Source: an uncultured Lachnospiraceae bacterium
GTDB lineage: Bacteria > Bacillota > Clostridia > Lachnospirales > Lachnospiraceae
DNA length: 49,777 nucleotides
NCBI GenBank assembly: GCA_946414825.1
Contig: CAMKQB010000004.1
Coordinates: 1-49,777 of the forward strand
Direction of reading: 5' to 3'
Program-made: the position numbers and the translations under genes
Shown: positions 41,686-49,777 of the stretch, piece after piece
Layout of the letters: every line of letters starts with the position of its first letter
How positions within the stretch are numbered: the first letter of the stretch is position 1
The notes under the pieces: generated by a model
What the model saw: the letters and a program-made list of their open reading frames with translations, nothing else
Database searches by the model: none
What the model was told of the DNA's origin: nothing

Positions 41686-41701
41686 AATAAAACCTCTATT
41701 T

Positions 41702-43240
41702 CTAATATAATGATTGATTATCTCTAACCTGCTCTGCATCTAGAACAATGTTATCAAACTCTTTCAGGTTTTCGTCATTTTTAACTATTGTAAATTCGTC
41801 CTGAGTCTTAACTATTGTTACCTCAATAAAGTTTGCAACACCTGTGTTTGCCAGGTAAACCCCCTTAAGACTTGCTGTTTCCAGAGACATTACAGGAATT
41901 GTATTATCACCAACATTTGTATATATCTGATCAGTATCATAGAAAGCATCTTTATCTACATAATAATACTGTTCATCGGTTTTATATACAATCAGCTCAA
42001 CTTTCTTGTTTCTTCCCTCTCCTTCCGGAGTAGGTATAACCTTTGTATCGGTTTCAGTTGCATTTATTGGTGTAGCATCCTGAAGGGAAGCATCAAGCAG
42101 TGTTGCATCATTTATTGTAGCAGTATCAAGAGGTGTTTTTGTTTTAACATCCTTTGCATTCTTTTTATCTTTTTCGTATCTAATAACCTTCACGGTCTTA
42201 GTAGAGGATTTCTCATTTTCTGGAACATAAGACTTTGGTATCTTATATACTTCCTTATCTATAAGGGATGAATTTGGAATCTTAAGTCCTTCAAATTTAT
42301 TAAGAATAATCTCAACATTCAGGAATCTCTCATCTATATAGTCGACCATATATTTTGACAGTGGTAAAACCAGAAATGTGGATTTATCCTTTTCAATCAG
42401 GCTAAATGTGGATGTAACCTCATTTGGAGAATTATTTATAGTAAATCTTACTCTCTCCTCCTCGGAAAGGGCCTTGGCCTGTTCCTTGGTGATCTGGCAA
42501 ACTATATTCCAGTTTTCATCTGAAACTATCTTGAATACAGTGGATCCAGAATCAAGAATATCACCGGACTTGAGAGAATTTTTCTTATAATTTTCCTGAT
42601 TGAAGTCGTCTTCTGAAAGCGTTTCAGGAGTTTTCTTCTCATATCCATCAGTGTAATAAGTGATAACTCCACTCTCAGTTGCTTTGATGGTCTGAAGAGT
42701 GGAGCTGACAGAAGCACCACCAGCATTTATTTGCTGCATCATTACTTCGCTGGAAAGCTCCATAACCTTACTCTCTATATCTGACTTGAAGTTATATATA
42801 TTGGAAAATGTGACATCAGAATATGAAGATTTATAAGTATCTATAGTAGATCTGATATGTGCATAGTCAGCATCAGTGAAGAGCTCATTTCCCTCATCAC
42901 TTTCGCCTGCTTCCTTAATAGCGGTGATAACATTTCCGGTTTCATCAACAGTACAGACTGCAGAATTCTTCTTGGTTTTATCGCCATCATGTACGAAGTA
43001 GATCATATATCCAGATTTTGAGGAGGAGATCTCTATTTCGTTTCTAAGAGCTATTCCTGTACAGGTAATATTATTATTAATATTACTTGAACCAACCTTG
43101 TAGGTGGTTATAGGCTCCTTTGAAATGGATATAATAATACTAGCTACTACATATATCAGAATAATAGCAAAGATTATTATAGTAGAGTTAAATCTCGCTC
43201 TTCTATTCAGTTTTATAATGTTGCTATTCTTCTTACTCAT
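41702..43240 (-). CDS. HlyD-like membrane protein of the division cluster
   Basis: A 512-aa protein with one N-terminal membrane helix (about 17-38) and a large extracytoplasmic part. TYKVGSSNINNNITCTGIAL and ESGVITYYTDGYEKK resemble the paired lipoyl/barrel-sandwich halves of membrane-fusion proteins, flanking a short helical hairpin. Proteins of this type often sit between dacF and yggS-sepF in Lachnospiraceae; no transporter partner is encoded here, so a structural role at the envelope is possible. A stretch near 385-410 reads as loose repeats of NDAT/LDAS/QDAT/INAT. AAGGAAAG precedes the ATG. Confidence 0.72.
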   Translation of the reverse strand: MSKKNSNIIKLNRRARFNSTIIIFAIILIYVVASIIISISKEPITTYKVGSSNINNNITCTGIALRNEIEISSSKSGYMIYFVHDGDKTKKNSAVCTVDETGNVITAIKEAGESDEGNELFTDADYAHIRSTIDTYKSSYSDVTFSNIYNFKSDIESKVMELSSEVMMQQINAGGASVSSTLQTIKATESGVITYYTDGYEKKTPETLSEDDFNQENYKKNSLKSGDILDSGSTVFKIVSDENWNIVCQITKEQAKALSEEERVRFTINNSPNEVTSTFSLIEKDKSTFLVLPLSKYMVDYIDERFLNVEIILNKFEGLKIPNSSLIDKEVYKIPKSYVPENEKSSTKTVKVIRYEKDKKNAKDVKTKTPLDTATINDATLLDASLQDATPINATETDTKVIPTPEGEGRNKKVELIVYKTDEQYYYVDKDAFYDTDQIYTNVGDNTIPVMSLETASLKGVYLANTGVANFIEVTIVKTQDEFTIVKNDENLKEFDNIVLDAEQVRDNQSLY

Positions 43241-43249
43241 TATCTTTCC

Positions 43250-44239
43250 TTACTTAGTCAGGTTAAATAATAGACCATATTTATCATATAGATCATCTGG
43301 TGATACTGCATCTGCTACAAACATTGAATATTCCTTGTCATCGATAGTAACGTTCATAGCTAGAATGTTACCAGCAAGCTCTGTTGTACCTGTCTTCCAT
43401 GAATTGATAGTAATATTTGATGGAAGTGCACGATTTCCGGCCAGGAACATATTTGTAGGAGTGATATCATCCTCGCAAACAACTCCTTCTGCATCAGTAT
43501 ATGTATAGCTGAAATTGTCATATGAATCAATCTCTCTTATGATGTCGTACTTTTCAGCCTCCTGAAGTATCAGATACATATCATATGCGGTTATATAATG
43601 ATTATCATCGTGAAGACCATGAGGATTAGCAAAATGTGATCCTGTGGCACCTATTTCTAAGGCTTTCTGATTCATTAAGTCACAGAAGGAAGCCTGATTA
43701 CCGGCTACAAGCTCGGCGAGTATAACGGCATAATCATTATAAGATTTCATAAGTAAACCATATAAAAGATTTCTAACGGTTATAGTACAGCCAGGCTTAA
43801 TCTCACTTTTTAATGCACCCTCTTCTGTGATATTGGGGTCGTGATCAATTGTTATTTCATCCTCGAGACCAAACTGACCGGCATATAAAGCATCACATAC
43901 TACAAGTGCTGTCATAAGCTTGGTTGTACTGGCAGGATATATTCTTCTAAGAGAATTATAAGAAACTATCGGAATTCGTTCTTCGTTATCAACAAGAAGA
44001 ACCGCATATGTATCATCCTTAAATTGATCGGCATTTACGTCTTCGCCATTAGGGATAACTGCATATACGGACTGATATCCGCCAGGTTCATACATTGGCA
44101 TGGATGAACTGACCTGTATTTCGTTTATAGTTTCACTGTCATAGGCGTCTTCGAACTTCATATTTTTATTTATGAAGAAACCGACGCTAAGAACAGCGAG
44201 TATAATTAATATTAAGTAATATATTACGGCCTTACCCAT
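43250..44239 (-). CDS. D-alanyl-D-alanine carboxypeptidase (S11 family, PBP5-like)
   Basis: A 329-aa low-molecular-weight penicillin-binding protein that trims the terminal D-Ala of peptidoglycan stems. The N-terminal hydrophobic helix (5-23) is an uncleaved anchor or signal. The active-site triad is complete: STTK (104-107), SYN (166-168) and KTG (282-284). It ends soon after the KTG, so the C-terminal PBP5 domain and amphipathic anchor are missing, consistent with anchoring by the N-terminus. dacF is the nearest common name. Confidence 0.93.
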   Translation of the reverse strand: MGKAVIYYLILIILAVLSVGFFINKNMKFEDAYDSETINEIQVSSSMPMYEPGGYQSVYAVIPNGEDVNADQFKDDTYAVLLVDNEERIPIVSYNSLRRIYPASTTKLMTALVVCDALYAGQFGLEDEITIDHDPNITEEGALKSEIKPGCTITVRNLLYGLLMKSYNDYAVILAELVAGNQASFCDLMNQKALEIGATGSHFANPHGLHDDNHYITAYDMYLILQEAEKYDIIREIDSYDNFSYTYTDAEGVVCEDDITPTNMFLAGNRALPSNITINSWKTGTTELAGNILAMNVTIDDKEYSMFVADAVSPDDLYDKYGLLFNLTK

Positions 44240-44248
44240 TTCAAACCT

Positions 44249-44647
44249 CTAATTTTTGTATAGTGAACGCCAATCCAGGTCGCCTCGCTCAAGAGCTTTG
44301 ATAAGAAGCTCAGCGGTAGCGAGATTTGATGCAAGTGGAATATTATATACATCACATAGAGTGGATATATAGTGAAAGTCGTTATTATGAGGCTGGCTCA
44401 TGCTATTCTCTCTAAGGAAAATAACCATATCTATCTGATTACTTTCAATCTGAGTAGCAATCTGTTCCACTCCTCCCAAATGACCTGCCAAAAACTTGTG
44501 GATACTTAGTCCAGAAGCTTCTTCAACAAGTCGTCCTGTTGTCTCTGTAGAATAAACATCATGACGTTCTAAGATACCTCTATATGCTATACAGAAGTTC
44601 TGCATGAGTTTCTTTTTAGGATCATGTGCAATTAATGCAATATTCAT
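44249..44647 (-). CDS. mgsA: Methylglyoxal synthase MgsA
   Basis: MgsA turns dihydroxyacetone phosphate into methylglyoxal, a phosphate-releasing bypass of lower glycolysis. The 132-aa product has the family motifs: IALIAHDPKK, ETTGRLVEEASGL, the catalytic-site GHLGGVEQIA and MVIFLREN, then the substrate-binding DVYNIPLASNLATAELLI. Its place beside rodA and the PBP genes is a common Clostridia arrangement of unknown meaning. GGGGGAT precedes the ATG. Confidence 0.95.
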   Translation of the reverse strand: MNIALIAHDPKKKLMQNFCIAYRGILERHDVYSTETTGRLVEEASGLSIHKFLAGHLGGVEQIATQIESNQIDMVIFLRENSMSQPHNNDFHYISTLCDVYNIPLASNLATAELLIKALERGDLDWRSLYKN

Positions 44648-44663
44648 TGTTTATCCCCCGAAT

Positions 44664-45776
44664 CTAGTATTTCCTCTTTTGTAAACTGATATTAAGTACT
44701 ATCCCCATACCAATAGCCAGACTTATAAGTGATGTCAGTCCATAACTGATAAATGGAAGCGGAATTCCAGTATTAGGCAATAGTCTGGTTGCTACTCCGA
44801 TATTTATAAATGACTGAAATCCAACCAGGCATCCCATGCCGGTTGCAATAAGGAAGCCGACGTCATCTCGTGCCCTCCGTCCAGTCCTTATACATTGTAA
44901 CACTATAAGTAGAATAATTCCAATAATTATTACACTTCCGAAGAATCCAAAGGATTCACCTACAGCGGAAAAAATAAAGTCTGTCTGCTGCTCGGAAATG
45001 AGGTTCGTATCACTTGTATTAGATTCGTTTTTATCCTTTTTGATTCCTTTACCCATAAGCTGTCCGGAACCTATTGCCATTACAGAATTTTCCTGCTGCA
45101 TAGTCTCATCTTCATATTCGGATGGATAGATAAAGGACATTATTCGCTTAACCTGGTGTTCATAGAGAAGCTTCTGGTCAGGCTTTTGAATGTACCAGAT
45201 AAATACGCTAAATGTAGGAATAAGTATCAGAAGTGCTATTCCTATTATCTTGTAGCTAAGACCTGATAAATAAAACATGGCCAGAAGTACCAGGGATATA
45301 CAAATCAGTGTTGACAGGTCCGGCTCCTGATAAATAAGCATTACAGGGACAACCCAGAATATTGCAAAGCCTGCTATTCCACCAAATGTACTAACCTTTT
45401 CTGAGTCCATAAGCTTACTCAAATAAGTAGCAAAGAATATGATCAGAAGCGTTTTTCCCAGCTCTGATGGCTGGAATGTAATACCTGCTATAGTAAACCA
45501 TCTTGTAGCATTATTAACGGTTGAACCGGCAACAAGAACAAGGAGTAGAAGTACATTACAGACTATATACAGAGGTACATAGAACTTGATTATAAAATGA
45601 TAATCAATAAATGACAGAACTATCATTATGATAACCGCAAGAATAACACCCACGGTTTGCTTAAGGGTATATTCTTCATTAACGCTGTCGATGACATATA
45701 CTCCGATTATCATTATAGCCAGCAGTAAAAAGAACAATATGAAATTATAATATTTTATATTGTATTTCTTAAACAT
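44664..45776 (-). CDS. rodA: SEDS-family peptidoglycan glycosyltransferase RodA
   Basis: RodA polymerises glycan strands during lateral wall growth, with PBP2 as its transpeptidase partner. The 370-aa protein has about ten membrane segments. SEDS motifs are visible: the FQPSELGKTLLIIFFA block, a conserved AIGSGQLMGKG loop, TDFIFSAVGESFGFFG and the C-terminal NTGIPLPFISYGLTSLISLA. It follows mrdA by 8 bases, which fits RodA rather than FtsW. minC, minD and minE, often between mrdA and rodA in this group, are absent. Confidence 0.94.
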   Translation of the reverse strand: MFKKYNIKYYNFILFFLLLAIMIIGVYVIDSVNEEYTLKQTVGVILAVIIMIVLSFIDYHFIIKFYVPLYIVCNVLLLLVLVAGSTVNNATRWFTIAGITFQPSELGKTLLIIFFATYLSKLMDSEKVSTFGGIAGFAIFWVVPVMLIYQEPDLSTLICISLVLLAMFYLSGLSYKIIGIALLILIPTFSVFIWYIQKPDQKLLYEHQVKRIMSFIYPSEYEDETMQQENSVMAIGSGQLMGKGIKKDKNESNTSDTNLISEQQTDFIFSAVGESFGFFGSVIIIGIILLIVLQCIRTGRRARDDVGFLIATGMGCLVGFQSFINIGVATRLLPNTGIPLPFISYGLTSLISLAIGMGIVLNISLQKRKY

Positions 45777-45784
45777 AGTATGGA

Positions 45785-48637
45785 TTAATCTCCTACTTCT
45801 CCGTTATCTTCCGTGAAGGAAGCATCATTAAGTGCTTCTTTGTCATACATATAGGCATATATAAAGCCTGTTAGATCTGCAGCATTTGCAGAGGAATAAC
45901 CATTTGGTATTACAGTAGTTACAGATACTTCAGGGGCTGTATATGGCGCATAGGATATAAATAGCGCATGTGCCGGCCGGTCCTCTCCTTCCTGGGCGGT
46001 ACCGGTTTTACCTGCAACCTGTACATTTATTGAATTAAGAAGCTTGTTCTTAGAAAGGTCGTCAGTAACAACCAGTCTCATACCGTTATGTACCTGATTC
46101 CAAAGAGAATTATCTATTGAAACCTGATTTGCTATTGTATGATTTGACGTCCTGACTATGTTTCCCTCATAGTCAGTTATTTTATTCATAAGGGACAGAT
46201 TATAACAGGTTCCACTATTAGCAAGGGTGGTAACATATCTCGATAACTGCACCGGAGCATAGGCATGAGTACCCTGTCCGATGGCACTTGTAACAGCATC
46301 GTTTGATGAGAAATGTGGTTCTATCTCTTCTATCTCAACACCTGATTTTTCTGTAAGACCAAACTCAGCGGCATATTTCTTAAGGCTTGCCAGACCTTCA
46401 TCATCTATATATTTCCCGGATCTGGTAGCCAGTCTGTAACCAACTGTAAAGAAGAAATAGTTACATGATATATCAATAGCCGTAGGGATATTAATAGAAC
46501 CATGTGTCATTCTATAATCTCTATAGATCCAGCATTTAGGTTTTGTATAAACCTCTTCGAAGACACCAAGGTCAGTTATATATTCATCTATACCCAGGAC
46601 ACCTTCCTGTACACCGGTTATAGCAGAGATTGGTTTAAATGTGGAACCGGGAGCGGTTCGCATCATTGTCGCTCTGTTATACAGTGGAGATGTTGTATCT
46701 TCAAGGAGCATATCGTAGTAGTCTTCATCAACGGAATTGGTCAGATAGTTATTATCGTAGCTTGGATAGCTGACCATGGCTCTTATCTCTCCAGTGTTAA
46801 CATCAGTAACAACTACTGCTCCGGAGCAAGGAGTAAGCGCCAGCATAGCAGGTGTAATCTCCAGAGATGTGAGCTTTGCCATAATAAAGCCATATGGTGA
46901 CATAGCACCACTTTGGAAGGCGGAATATTCTGCATCCCCTTCTTCCTTTAGTACACCCTGATCATAAAGAAGGTTTATTACATCATATCCAGAGATAGAA
47001 CCTTCTCTAATCATATTTTTAATAACACGGTTATTGAAGTCTTCGTCATCATGAAGTTCTTCAATGATATAATCAATAAGCATGTTATATATTTCATTTG
47101 AATCGTAGTACTTATCATCCTCTTCTATTGAAGTAACATCAATGGCTTCAATACCTATAAGGTATCTAATGAAATCCTGAAGACTTGTTTCATCATTTGT
47201 ATAAGCAAGGAATTCTTTGGAATTCTGATTAACCTTACCTAAGTCATAAATCCCCTTCTTGCTGAGCATCTCGCAGATGTACTCACAGTAATCCTTATAT
47301 TCATGATCCAGATTTTTAAGCTCTACTGGATTATCAGTAAGCAGCCCCTCAACTGTTGTAAGAGTCACAGACTGTCTGTCGTTAAAGGTAGTATATATAT
47401 GCTGTTCCAGTTCGGTTGCATCAGCATCATTCATCTGATTCAGATGTAACTGATTATTACTGAAAAATGCGGCATAAACATCTGTTATTGCTATAAGGTG
47501 ATCTTTATCATCATCAGGTGTATAGGCAACGTTATATATCTTAGACATCAGTATTGATGCTATTTCCTTCTCAAGCATGTCATAGCAGTACTTCTGAAGG
47601 TCGCTATCAATTGTCAGATATATATCATTTCCGGCAATTGAAGGTGTATCGCTGGTTACTTCAAGAACCTTACCAAGATTATCTACATATAGAACCTGCT
47701 GACCATCTGTACCGTGAAGATCTGTCTCATATACTCTTTCGATTCCGGCTTTACCAACAACATCGGTGCTGTTATACTTCTTCTCCCCCAGCTCACCGTT
47801 TAAGGAATCGATATCGTCCTGAGAAGCTTTTCCTACATATCCAATTATATGGGAGAAATACTTGGCATCATTATATACTCTGCTGGACTCAACCATGATG
47901 TCCATGCCAAGCAGATTATCCTTATTCTCAGTTATTGTGGCCCTGCTCTTTTCTGAGATATTGTGAGCTATCTCAACAGGAACATATTGCTGGAATCTGT
48001 TCAGCCACAGGTTATATCTGCAGGCTAGTATTTTCATAGCCATTTCATCATCATATTCATCGCCTATTTCAAAGGTCTTTCGGAGATATTTAACAACCTC
48101 CTCCGGTGTAGCCTCCGACTGTTCTTCTGTCAGATCATCAACTGTATCGGCGGCATATACATCCTTTAGGAAGTTTCTGAGGACCTGTCCCTCAACCTTA
48201 TAGGAATATTTACCGTTTACGTACTTGATTCTGAAATCAGCATCTATTTTGTCTCCATTATTCTCAAGGATATTGATAGTGTTATATATAATCATATTCT
48301 TGAGCTTATTATCAGACAGATTCTTCTTCTTTGCTTCTTCAGGCAGAATTGTGTCGTTTCCGAAGGTAAGAGTATAGGAAATGTTATTATAGGCAAGGAG
48401 ATTGCCATTTACATCATATATATTTCCTCTGATAGAATTGACTGTCAGTGTTTTCTCTGATTTAACCTCAAAGCTTTCACTGAACTGTTCACCCTGCTCT
48501 ATCTGAAGTGTAAATAGTCTATTTATAAGAGCGATAAAAAGCACAATAAGAATGAGTGTTACCGGGAACACTCTGCTCTTTAAATAATCCAGTGCTATCT
48601 CCTTAAATGAAAGAAGAAAATCTTTAAGCAATCTCAT
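45785..48637 (-). CDS. mrdA: Penicillin-binding protein 2 (class B transpeptidase), enlarged
   Basis: PBP2 cross-links new peptidoglycan in the elongation machine with RodA and MreCD. One membrane helix (about 20-42) is followed by the dimerisation domain (SVRGNIYDVNGNLLAYNN pattern near 73) and the transpeptidase with STFK near residue 665, SCN and KTGTAQEG near 877. At 950 aa it is clearly longer than the usual 600-720. About 240 extra, acidic, helical residues sit between the start of the transpeptidase fold (LQKYCYDMLEKEI) and CSGAVVVTDVNTGEIRAM. The start overlaps the end of mreD by 14 bases. Confidence 0.95.
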   Translation of the reverse strand: MRLLKDFLLSFKEIALDYLKSRVFPVTLILIVLFIALINRLFTLQIEQGEQFSESFEVKSEKTLTVNSIRGNIYDVNGNLLAYNNISYTLTFGNDTILPEEAKKKNLSDNKLKNMIIYNTINILENNGDKIDADFRIKYVNGKYSYKVEGQVLRNFLKDVYAADTVDDLTEEQSEATPEEVVKYLRKTFEIGDEYDDEMAMKILACRYNLWLNRFQQYVPVEIAHNISEKSRATITENKDNLLGMDIMVESSRVYNDAKYFSHIIGYVGKASQDDIDSLNGELGEKKYNSTDVVGKAGIERVYETDLHGTDGQQVLYVDNLGKVLEVTSDTPSIAGNDIYLTIDSDLQKYCYDMLEKEIASILMSKIYNVAYTPDDDKDHLIAITDVYAAFFSNNQLHLNQMNDADATELEQHIYTTFNDRQSVTLTTVEGLLTDNPVELKNLDHEYKDYCEYICEMLSKKGIYDLGKVNQNSKEFLAYTNDETSLQDFIRYLIGIEAIDVTSIEEDDKYYDSNEIYNMLIDYIIEELHDDEDFNNRVIKNMIREGSISGYDVINLLYDQGVLKEEGDAEYSAFQSGAMSPYGFIMAKLTSLEITPAMLALTPCSGAVVVTDVNTGEIRAMVSYPSYDNNYLTNSVDEDYYDMLLEDTTSPLYNRATMMRTAPGSTFKPISAITGVQEGVLGIDEYITDLGVFEEVYTKPKCWIYRDYRMTHGSINIPTAIDISCNYFFFTVGYRLATRSGKYIDDEGLASLKKYAAEFGLTEKSGVEIEEIEPHFSSNDAVTSAIGQGTHAYAPVQLSRYVTTLANSGTCYNLSLMNKITDYEGNIVRTSNHTIANQVSIDNSLWNQVHNGMRLVVTDDLSKNKLLNSINVQVAGKTGTAQEGEDRPAHALFISYAPYTAPEVSVTTVIPNGYSSANAADLTGFIYAYMYDKEALNDASFTEDNGEVGD

Positions 48638-49136
48638 TTTCGCCGTCCTTCTTCTTTATATATTTATTAAGTCTTACATAGAATCTATAAATGATAATAG
48701 TTGCAATTACTGTGCATAGTATTTGTGGCATAAAGACATGTCTCACAAAGAAAAACAGATTAGTTCTGTTACGCAGAAGGAATTGAACTACATAGATAAC
48801 TGTATTAAAAATAATCTCATCTACAATAATAATAAATACCGGCATCATAATATCTTCCATAAGAAATTCCTTATGGAAGGCGCCATTAGAGTATCCAATT
48901 ATCATAAAGAGGAACATAAATGGCCCAATCATAGTGCCAAAGAATATGTCGTAAAGGAAACCACAGACAAAGCCTGTTAGCAGTCCTTCCTTTCTACCAC
49001 GCATTATTCCGAAGGACATAGTCAGTATGAGCATAAGATTTGGAGCCATACCTGATATGTTTTCGAATGAAAATGCCGCTGTTTGAAGTAGAAATGATAT
49101 TAAGATAAGTATTAATATTGTAACTATTCTACGCAT
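48624..49136 (-). CDS. mreD: Rod shape-determining protein MreD
   Basis: A 170-aa membrane protein of the elongasome. About five hydrophobic segments cover residues 3-155, with the family's LLQTAAFSF start and MAPNLMLILTMSFGIMRGRKEGL loop between helices one and two. The stop of mreC and the ATG share one base (TAATG), a sign of coupled translation. Confidence 0.92.
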   Translation of the reverse strand: MRRIVTILILILISFLLQTAAFSFENISGMAPNLMLILTMSFGIMRGRKEGLLTGFVCGFLYDIFFGTMIGPFMFLFMIIGYSNGAFHKEFLMEDIMMPVFIIIVDEIIFNTVIYVVQFLLRNRTNLFFFVRHVFMPQILCTVIATIIIYRFYVRLNKYIKKKDGENEIA

Positions 49137-49777
49137 TAATAGTTCACTTCCTGTTTACGATCAAGAATAACCATAACATCCTTGATATCAGTAAAATTAA
49201 CCGTTGGTGTTATGTGGGCTGTCTGAGTAAGATTGTTAGAATCCTGCTCAATGCTTGTAACATAGCCTATTGTTATACCATATAAATATCTATCTGAAAC
49301 ATTTGAGGTGATAACCTTATCACCTTCGTTGATTACAGCGTTCTTATCTATATCTGTAGCAAGGAGATATCCATTATCCATTGTCTGAAGGCTGCCTTCA
49401 ACTGTACATAAATAACCTGAGCTTCCTATCTCTCCGGTTACATTTGCTCTGTCATCAATTATGGCTCTTACCTTGGCATAGTCATCATAGGATTCAACTA
49501 TTATTCCCAGAAGACCGTCGTCACATAGTACATTACAGCCCTCATATATACCATCATTAAGACCTTTATCAATGTAGAATTCGTTAAACCAGCCAGAGGA
49601 ATTAACCGAAAATACTCTGGCTACAGTTTTCTTATAATCAGGATACAGCTCATCAAGTTCATATAAATCTCTAAGACTTTGAAGCTCTGCAAGCTCCGCC
49701 TCATTCTTACCCACTTCATTTTGAAGAGTATTCACTTCTTCCTTGAGTTCCTTATTCTCTTTTCTTAGTTCCTTTAC
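49136..49777 (-). CDS. mreC: Rod shape-determining protein MreC (5' partial)
   Basis: MreC is the periplasmic scaffold linking MreB to PBP2. The visible 213 codons begin inside the coiled coil (Leu/Glu/Lys-rich, alternating), then YKKTVARVFSVNSSGWFNEFYID and KGLNDGIYEGCNVLCDDGLLGIIV start the paired beta-barrels. ITSNVSDRYLYGITIGYVTS and FTDIKDVMVILDRKQE end the protein normally. The frame is open to the window edge; the GTG at 49735 lies within the coiled coil, so the real start, membrane helix and probably mreB are upstream. Confidence 0.94.
   Translation of the reverse strand, partial: VKELRKENKELKEEVNTLQNEVGKNEAELAELQSLRDLYELDELYPDYKKTVARVFSVNSSGWFNEFYIDKGLNDGIYEGCNVLCDDGLLGIIVESYDDYAKVRAIIDDRANVTGEIGSSGYLCTVEGSLQTMDNGYLLATDIDKNAVINEGDKVITSNVSDRYLYGITIGYVTSIEQDSNNLTQTAHITPTVNFTDIKDVMVILDRKQEVNY

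Noticed and set aside
46502..46900. 132-aa plus-strand ORF opposite mrdA
   Set aside because: It lies fully within a recognised PBP2 gene and has no family features or ribosome site.

Overview
The window looks like a chromosomal segment of a low-GC Bacillota in class Clostridia, most likely Lachnospiraceae (Butyrivibrio or Pseudobutyrivibrio-like). This rests on a short-form HisG paired with HisZ, mgsA inside an mre/mrd cell-shape cluster, SepF and DivIVA, a DUF3048 lipoprotein, a TSCPD protein, a membrane-bound LuxR regulator and low-GC codon use. The genus is inference.

Layout. 1-4357: histidine genes hisZ (5' end outside the window)-hisG-hisD-hisB-hisIE, followed by alaS to 7051. 7073-8464 (minus): an MFS-like membrane protein fused to a LuxR-type HTH. 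It diverges, across a regulatory region with two good promoters and operator-like repeats, from a secreted acidic protein and a wall-anchored partner (8672-11605). 11752-15640: a giant kinase-like gene broken into two frames. 15653-28944: housekeeping genes, namely rpsU, phoH, ybeY, a DUF3048 lipoprotein, two flavoproteins, proB, a patatin, pepD, an MscS channel, a PAS-GGDEF-EAL protein, an alpha/beta hydrolase and two small proteins. 29038-30132 (minus): a XerC/XerS-like tyrosine recombinase. 30133-30650: no gene, but a GC-rich nested-inverted-repeat element and a dif-like site. 30651-35058 (minus): an intact 1273-aa kinase-like protein encoded behind a GNAT acetyltransferase. 35217-49777 (minus): a tightly packed 15-gene cell-envelope and division cluster, mreC (partial)-mreD-mrdA-rodA-mgsA-dacF-(HlyD-like)-yggS-sepF-divIVA-aroB-lspA-rluD-pgeF-maf.

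Genome-scale picture. Almost every gene left of 29 kb is on the plus strand and every gene right of it is on the minus strand. With a Xer recombinase and a dif-like sequence at the switch, this is what a replication terminus would look like. The short structured element there is flanked by copies of one arm of the dif-like site, which would fit a tiny Xer-exploiting integrated element.

Most interesting accessory material: two ~1280-aa paralogous proteins (11752-15640, split; 30651-34472, intact). Each carries a catalytic-loop-like DRHGxN motif followed by a D-N-D motif, as in HipA/PI-kinase-like folds. Both loci share a promoter-like upstream motif (TGTTGCGC ... CTATGATA). I do not know a described function for them.
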